A stretch of DNA of 8,426 nt, from the NCBI GenBank assembly GCA_030146295.1, contig JASLCD010000146.1, positions 1 through 8,426 of the forward strand. The letters are read 5' to 3'. A program made the position numbers and the translations under genes. This document shows, one piece after another, positions 4,944 to 8,426 of the stretch (the stretch's first letter is position 1; each line of letters begins with the position of its first letter). The DNA comes from Chryseobacterium sp. (GTDB taxonomy: Bacteria; Bacteroidota; Bacteroidia; Flavobacteriales; Weeksellaceae). The notes beneath the pieces were generated by a model. It was not told the origin of the DNA, made no database searches, and saw only the letters and a list, made by a program, of their open reading frames with translations.

Positions 4944-6653
4944 ATGAAGAGGATTTATATTTTATGGTCTATGTTGCCTGCCAGTCTGATGGCTCAGAAT
5001 TTTACTGAAGTACAGACGGGCATGAATAATTTTTATTATTCTGCAGCAGATATTGCGGATATAGACAACAATGGTACACTGGATATCGTGCTGAATGGTG
5101 CGATAGATGCTGATGGTGATGGCAATGTGGACAGTACTTATAATGAAGTATATCAGAACAATGGAACGACATTATTGCCATTCGCAGGACTGGGAGCTGA
5201 TGTGACTCATCTTGGGGATATTAAATGTATTGATTATAATAATGACGGGTTGATGGATATTATTTCCACAGGGCTCAGCTATATGGATGTTGTCAATTAT
5301 AAGCAATACCGATTCAGAAATACGGGATCAGGTTTTGTAAAAGAGGCAGAACTTCCCGGGAAAATTTATGGATCCATAGAGGTCTTTGATTTTAATCATG
5401 ACGGAAAACCGGATTATGCTATCAATGGTACTCAATATGCCCATGGAGGAGGTTTCGGAAATACCTTGGATTATTATAAGAATACAGGTAATGGTTTTGA
5501 TATGACGGGAAATTGGGTTGATGGAACTCAAAGCGGAAGCTTTAAAGTAGTAGACCTGAATAATGATAACCTTCTGGATCTTGTGATTATCGGGTCAGAC
5601 ATCAATGGTGCTGCTGTTTCTAAAGTATATATGAATCAGGCAGGAGTTCTGGTTCCTACACAGGATCTCGCGCCTGTGGCTGTTGGGAAAATAGATTTTG
5701 CAGACTTCAATGCAGATGGTTTTCAGGATATTGTTATAATCGGGAGAGACGGAAATGATGATGGGTATTTTGCTGTTTTAATGAATGACGGTACAGGAAT
5801 ACTGACTCCTCAGGTGGTGCCTGTAAATGATATTTCTGATGTTGCATTAAGTGTTGGTGACCTTAATAATGACGGCTATTATGACTTCATTATTTCAGGG
5901 AATGAAAATTATAACGCCGTTGTGAAAACGTATCTCTATGATGTTTCCAATAATACATTTAATGAAGGAACATTAACAGGTATAACTGAGCTGGGAGGCC
6001 CGGGCCTGGTGCAGCTGTTTGATTTTAATAACGATCATCATTTGGATATCCTGTTGGGTGGATTTGACTGGGCTGCTTCTGATCTGCCTTCACTGACTAA
6101 AGTATTTAAGAATAATTCTACTGCGGCCAATGCAAAACCTACAGCGCCAACTCAGCTGAATCTGACGAAGAATGGCAATCGGTTCAATTTTTCATGGAGC
6201 GGAGCTTCGGACGATAAAACTCCTGTGAATGCGTTACGCTATGAAATTACGGTAGGATCTGCACAGGGAGCTCATGATATTGCTAAATATGTTGTGACGA
6301 CCCCCTCGTGGTTTCTGGAGCTTGATCCGGCTATTCAGAATGTATACTGGAGTGTGAAATCTATTGATGCTTCAAAAGTGTATTCTGATGCTTCTACACA
6401 AAGTGTACTGGGAACAGCAGAAATCAAGTCTGAGAAAAAGGTTGTTATCTATCCGAATCCGGTATCAGATAAGGTCTATATAAAAGGAGAAAAGGTCTCA
6501 GAAGCTGAAATGTATTCAATGGATGGGAAAAAACTGAGTATCAGTATGAATGGAGATCAGTCTATTGATGTTTCCCATTTGCCTAAAGGTGTGTATCTAT
6601 TAAAACTGAAGATAAAAAACGAAATAACCACAAGGAAGCTTACGATTAAATAA
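4944..6653 (+). CDS. Secreted FG-GAP/VCBS-repeat propeller protein with Fn3-like domain and T9SS type A sorting domain
   Basis: A 569-residue exported protein of unknown specific function. Residues 1-17 form a signal peptide (basic MKR, hydrophobic core, LMA before Gln18). Seven FG-GAP/VCBS-like motifs of the form D-x-[ND]-x-[DN]-[GNH]-x-x-D start at about residues 39, 97, 149, 204, 254, 306 and 360, spaced 50-58 residues apart, as expected for a seven-bladed beta-propeller with calcium-binding loops. An extra Asp-rich loop, DADGDGNVD (55-63), lies in blade one. Residues about 400-490 resemble an Fn3 domain (PTAPTQLNLTKNG...FNFSWSGASD). The C terminus (about 500-569) is a type A T9SS sorting domain: IYPNPVSDKVYI, a MYSMDGK turn, LPKGVYLLKL and a basic end. 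It should cross the outer membrane through T9SS and be attached to the surface or released. Such propellers often bind proteins or glycans, but the ligand cannot be read here. It is a single-gene unit with its own promoter and terminator. Confidence 0.92.
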   Translation: MKRIYILWSMLPASLMAQNFTEVQTGMNNFYYSAADIADIDNNGTLDIVLNGAIDADGDGNVDSTYNEVYQNNGTTLLPFAGLGADVTHLGDIKCIDYNNDGLMDIISTGLSYMDVVNYKQYRFRNTGSGFVKEAELPGKIYGSIEVFDFNHDGKPDYAINGTQYAHGGGFGNTLDYYKNTGNGFDMTGNWVDGTQSGSFKVVDLNNDNLLDLVIIGSDINGAAVSKVYMNQAGVLVPTQDLAPVAVGKIDFADFNADGFQDIVIIGRDGNDDGYFAVLMNDGTGILTPQVVPVNDISDVALSVGDLNNDGYYDFIISGNENYNAVVKTYLYDVSNNTFNEGTLTGITELGGPGLVQLFDFNNDHHLDILLGGFDWAASDLPSLTKVFKNNSTAANAKPTAPTQLNLTKNGNRFNFSWSGASDDKTPVNALRYEITVGSAQGAHDIAKYVVTTPSWFLELDPAIQNVYWSVKSIDASKVYSDASTQSVLGTAEIKSEKKVVIYPNPVSDKVYIKGEKVSEAEMYSMDGKKLSISMNGDQSIDVSHLPKGVYLLKLKIKNEITTRKLTIK

Positions 6654-6679
6654 TTGAATCAATTCTATCTTCTATCAAT

Positions 6680-6719
6680 GAGAAAAGCCAGACGTCCAGC
6701 TGGCTTTTCTCTTTTTTTT
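6680..6719 (+). terminator. Strong intrinsic terminator after the T9SS cargo gene
   Basis: GAGAAAAGCCAG (6680-6691) pairs perfectly with CTGGCTTTTCTC (6700-6711) across an 8-base loop, followed by eight T residues (6712-6719). It begins 26 bp past the stop codon at 6653. The minus-strand side lacks a T-run, so it serves the plus-strand gene and not lnt. Confidence 0.93.
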
Positions 6720-6789
6720 GCTCAAAATATTTTTAAATGTCGCAGATTGTATTATTCGTGCGAAAATTTGTGAAGTGATTGCTTACTAA

Positions 6790-8424
6790 TTACGCTTTTT
6801 TTGTCTTCTTTTTGAACCATTCAATCAGATAGTAAAACAATAAAAAGCCCAGTGCAAATATGGAAAACCTTGACAGAAGATCACCGGCTCTTGCATAAAA
6901 TGTCATTGTATCATACAGGTTCACTTTTGCAAATAAAGCCGTTTTGTCTCCATAGAAAGTATCGGCAGTAATCTCGCCTTTAGCATTGATGTGGGCGGAA
7001 ATTCCACTGTTCGCAGCGCGGGCAATTTCTCTTCTGGTTTCAATAGCTCTAAGTTTAGCATAAGATAAAAGCTGCTTGTGTCCTTCTGTAACGCCCCACC
7101 AGGAATCATTGGTCATAATGGCTAAGAAATTGGCTCCCTTTTTTACATAGTCTGTTACAAACTCACCATAAATACTTTCATAGCAGATGATAGGTGCCAG
7201 TTTCCCTTTGTTGTAAGGGTTTGAAAAAGCAACTCTTTCTTTATCTGTTCCCAAAGAGGCTACAGTACCTCCCAGGTTGATCATAGCATCCCCTAAAAGC
7301 GGTTTTAAAACATTCATATAAGGAAATATTTCAACACCCGGTACGAGTTTTCCTTTGTGGTAAGCCTGTACTTTTTGATTAGGAACCAATTGAATGGCTG
7401 TATTATAACTGCTCACCCAAACACCACCATTGATCTGGTAAGCTTCTTTAGGCAGATTGGCGGGATTGTAAAAAAAGCGGTGTGAGGAAATTCCTGTCGC
7501 AAAAACAGATCCCGGGTGATTGGATAAAAATCCTTTGATATTGTTTAAAAGCAAGCTCTTTTCAAAAGCTGTTTCAGAAATAGATCCTCTGCCGGGAAGA
7601 GCTGTTTCCGGAGCAATATAATAATCAATTTTACCAGTTGAGTTTTTTGCAGCAAGCTCTAGTAGATCTTGCTCAATAGTCAGGCTGTCTTTCGAATATT
7701 TTTCAGCATAAGGGTCAAGATCAGGCTGCAGCATCAGAACGCTTACCTGTCCGGTTGGTTTTTCATCAAAATTATTGTATTTGATCACCGAAATAATCAT
7801 TGGAAGGATAATTAAAGCCCCAACGATTGCAGAATTTTTAATCAAATCTTTTCTCTTTCTTCCCGCTTCCCATGTTCTTATTGTATAGAAGATAAGAACA
7901 TTGGTCAAAAGGATCCAGAAACTTCCTCCGGTAGCTCCTAAAGTGTCATACCACTGGATCAGTTTTGGATAGTCGGCAAATACATTCCCCAGATTCAGCC
8001 ATGGCCAAGTCAGCTCCCATCCCAAATGAAATTTTTCAAAACTCATCCAGATTGCAATCAGAAATCCCAATCCCCAATAAGTTCCCTGAGCATTTTTGTA
8101 CCAGTGGTAACATTGGAATACTAAAGAATATAAAAGAGAATTTACCAGTACCGGGAATATAACCGCCATCAGAGAATGGCTTCCGTCAGGATTCTTGGAG
8201 CCATACAGCCATCCTGTTGTCACTACATTCCAGATTACAAAACATAGATAAGACAATCCGAAAATTATCCAGCTTTTTCTTTTATAGTCTGAAAATTTTG
8301 AAATTCCATGTTCCATCATCAGAAGAGGGACAAGGGCAAAAAATATAAAAAACGGAACTCCATAAGTTGGCCATGAAACCGACAGCAGCATTGCTGAAAT
8401 AAGTGTAAGTAGAACGTATTTCAT
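6790..8424 (-). CDS. lnt: Lnt, apolipoprotein N-acyltransferase
   Basis: Lnt is an inner-membrane enzyme that adds the third acyl chain to the N-terminal cysteine of lipoproteins, after Lgt and LspA. The 544-residue product has hydrophobic segments at about 4-20, 23-37, 52-72, 86-106, 116-130, 166-182 and 198-214, then a periplasmic nitrilase-fold domain (about 225-505) and a final membrane helix (about 517-535). The catalytic triad is visible: Glu273 in APETALPGRG, Lys357 in AYHKGKLVPG and Cys414 in IICYES, matching E. coli Glu267, Lys335 and Cys387. Glu365 (VPGVE) and Glu416 (CYE) match other conserved residues of the family. The LSVSWPTYG segment near the N terminus supports the ATG at 8424 as the start. 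Only 2 bp upstream are visible, so its promoter and upstream neighbour are unknown. It is convergent with the T9SS cargo gene and has no clear terminator of its own in the 70 bp after its stop. Confidence 0.96.
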   Translation of the reverse strand: MKYVLLTLISAMLLSVSWPTYGVPFFIFFALVPLLMMEHGISKFSDYKRKSWIIFGLSYLCFVIWNVVTTGWLYGSKNPDGSHSLMAVIFPVLVNSLLYSLVFQCYHWYKNAQGTYWGLGFLIAIWMSFEKFHLGWELTWPWLNLGNVFADYPKLIQWYDTLGATGGSFWILLTNVLIFYTIRTWEAGRKRKDLIKNSAIVGALIILPMIISVIKYNNFDEKPTGQVSVLMLQPDLDPYAEKYSKDSLTIEQDLLELAAKNSTGKIDYYIAPETALPGRGSISETAFEKSLLLNNIKGFLSNHPGSVFATGISSHRFFYNPANLPKEAYQINGGVWVSSYNTAIQLVPNQKVQAYHKGKLVPGVEIFPYMNVLKPLLGDAMINLGGTVASLGTDKERVAFSNPYNKGKLAPIICYESIYGEFVTDYVKKGANFLAIMTNDSWWGVTEGHKQLLSYAKLRAIETRREIARAANSGISAHINAKGEITADTFYGDKTALFAKVNLYDTMTFYARAGDLLSRFSIFALGFLLFYYLIEWFKKKTKKA

Positions 8425-8426
8425 TA

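Noticed and set aside
4998..5140. Asp-rich DADGDGNVD loop as a dockerin or EF-hand domain
   Set aside because: There is one isolated loop and no paired dockerin helices; it fits better as a calcium-binding insertion within a propeller blade.
1..8426. Search for mobile elements, CRISPR arrays, tRNA or rRNA genes, and a novel multi-gene defence or toxin system
   Set aside because: No transposase or integrase, no regularly spaced direct repeats, no cloverleaf-like sequence, and no unexplained gene cluster. Almost all space is taken by recognisable core genes, and no gap exceeds 300 bp (the largest is 4701-4943).

Overview
This window looks like core chromosome from a Bacteroidota bacterium of class Flavobacteriia, most likely a Chryseobacterium-like member of the Weeksellaceae. 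The reasons are its low GC content, A-rich leaders without Shine-Dalgarno sites, promoter elements resembling TTG-N(~19-20)-TAnnTTTG, a C-terminal type IX secretion (T9SS) sorting domain, and the rpmB-rpmG-DUF4295-ftsY gene order. The genus is inferred from overall protein similarity and is not proven.

Layout. (1) 1-2159: folK (truncated by the window edge, minus strand) and sppA (plus strand) are head to head with only 20 bp between start codons. (2) 2180-2220: a 36-bp perfect palindrome between convergent genes acts as a probable two-way terminator. (3) 2237-4006, minus strand: a GlsB/YeaQ/YmgE-type small membrane protein, ftsY, and a RidA-family gene encoding a signal peptide and lacking the usual catalytic arginine. 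ridA and ftsY are 15 bp apart and probably share a transcript. (4) 4043-4074: a terminator hairpin abuts a -7-like promoter element for the ridA-ftsY unit. (5) 4096-4700, minus strand: a tight ribosomal operon, rpmB (L28), rpmG (L33) and a 50-residue DUF4295 gene, with a recognisable promoter at 4737-4767. (6) 4908-6719, plus strand: a self-contained unit with promoter, one gene and a strong terminator. It encodes a secreted T9SS cargo with seven FG-GAP/VCBS-like repeats (a predicted seven-bladed propeller), an Fn3-like domain and a type A sorting domain. (7) 6790-8424, minus strand: a complete lnt (apolipoprotein N-acyltransferase), starting 2 bp from the window end.

Functionally the window is mostly housekeeping: folate synthesis (FolK), ribosome components (L28, L33, DUF4295), co-translational membrane targeting (FtsY), clearance of cleaved signal peptides (SppA) and lipoprotein maturation (Lnt). 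The accessory pieces are the T9SS propeller protein and the exported RidA-like protein. I see no mobile element, CRISPR array, tRNA or rRNA, and no new multi-gene system. The most notable items are the exported Rid protein without its catalytic Arg, the seven-repeat T9SS cargo, and the tiny DUF4295 gene in the ribosomal operon.
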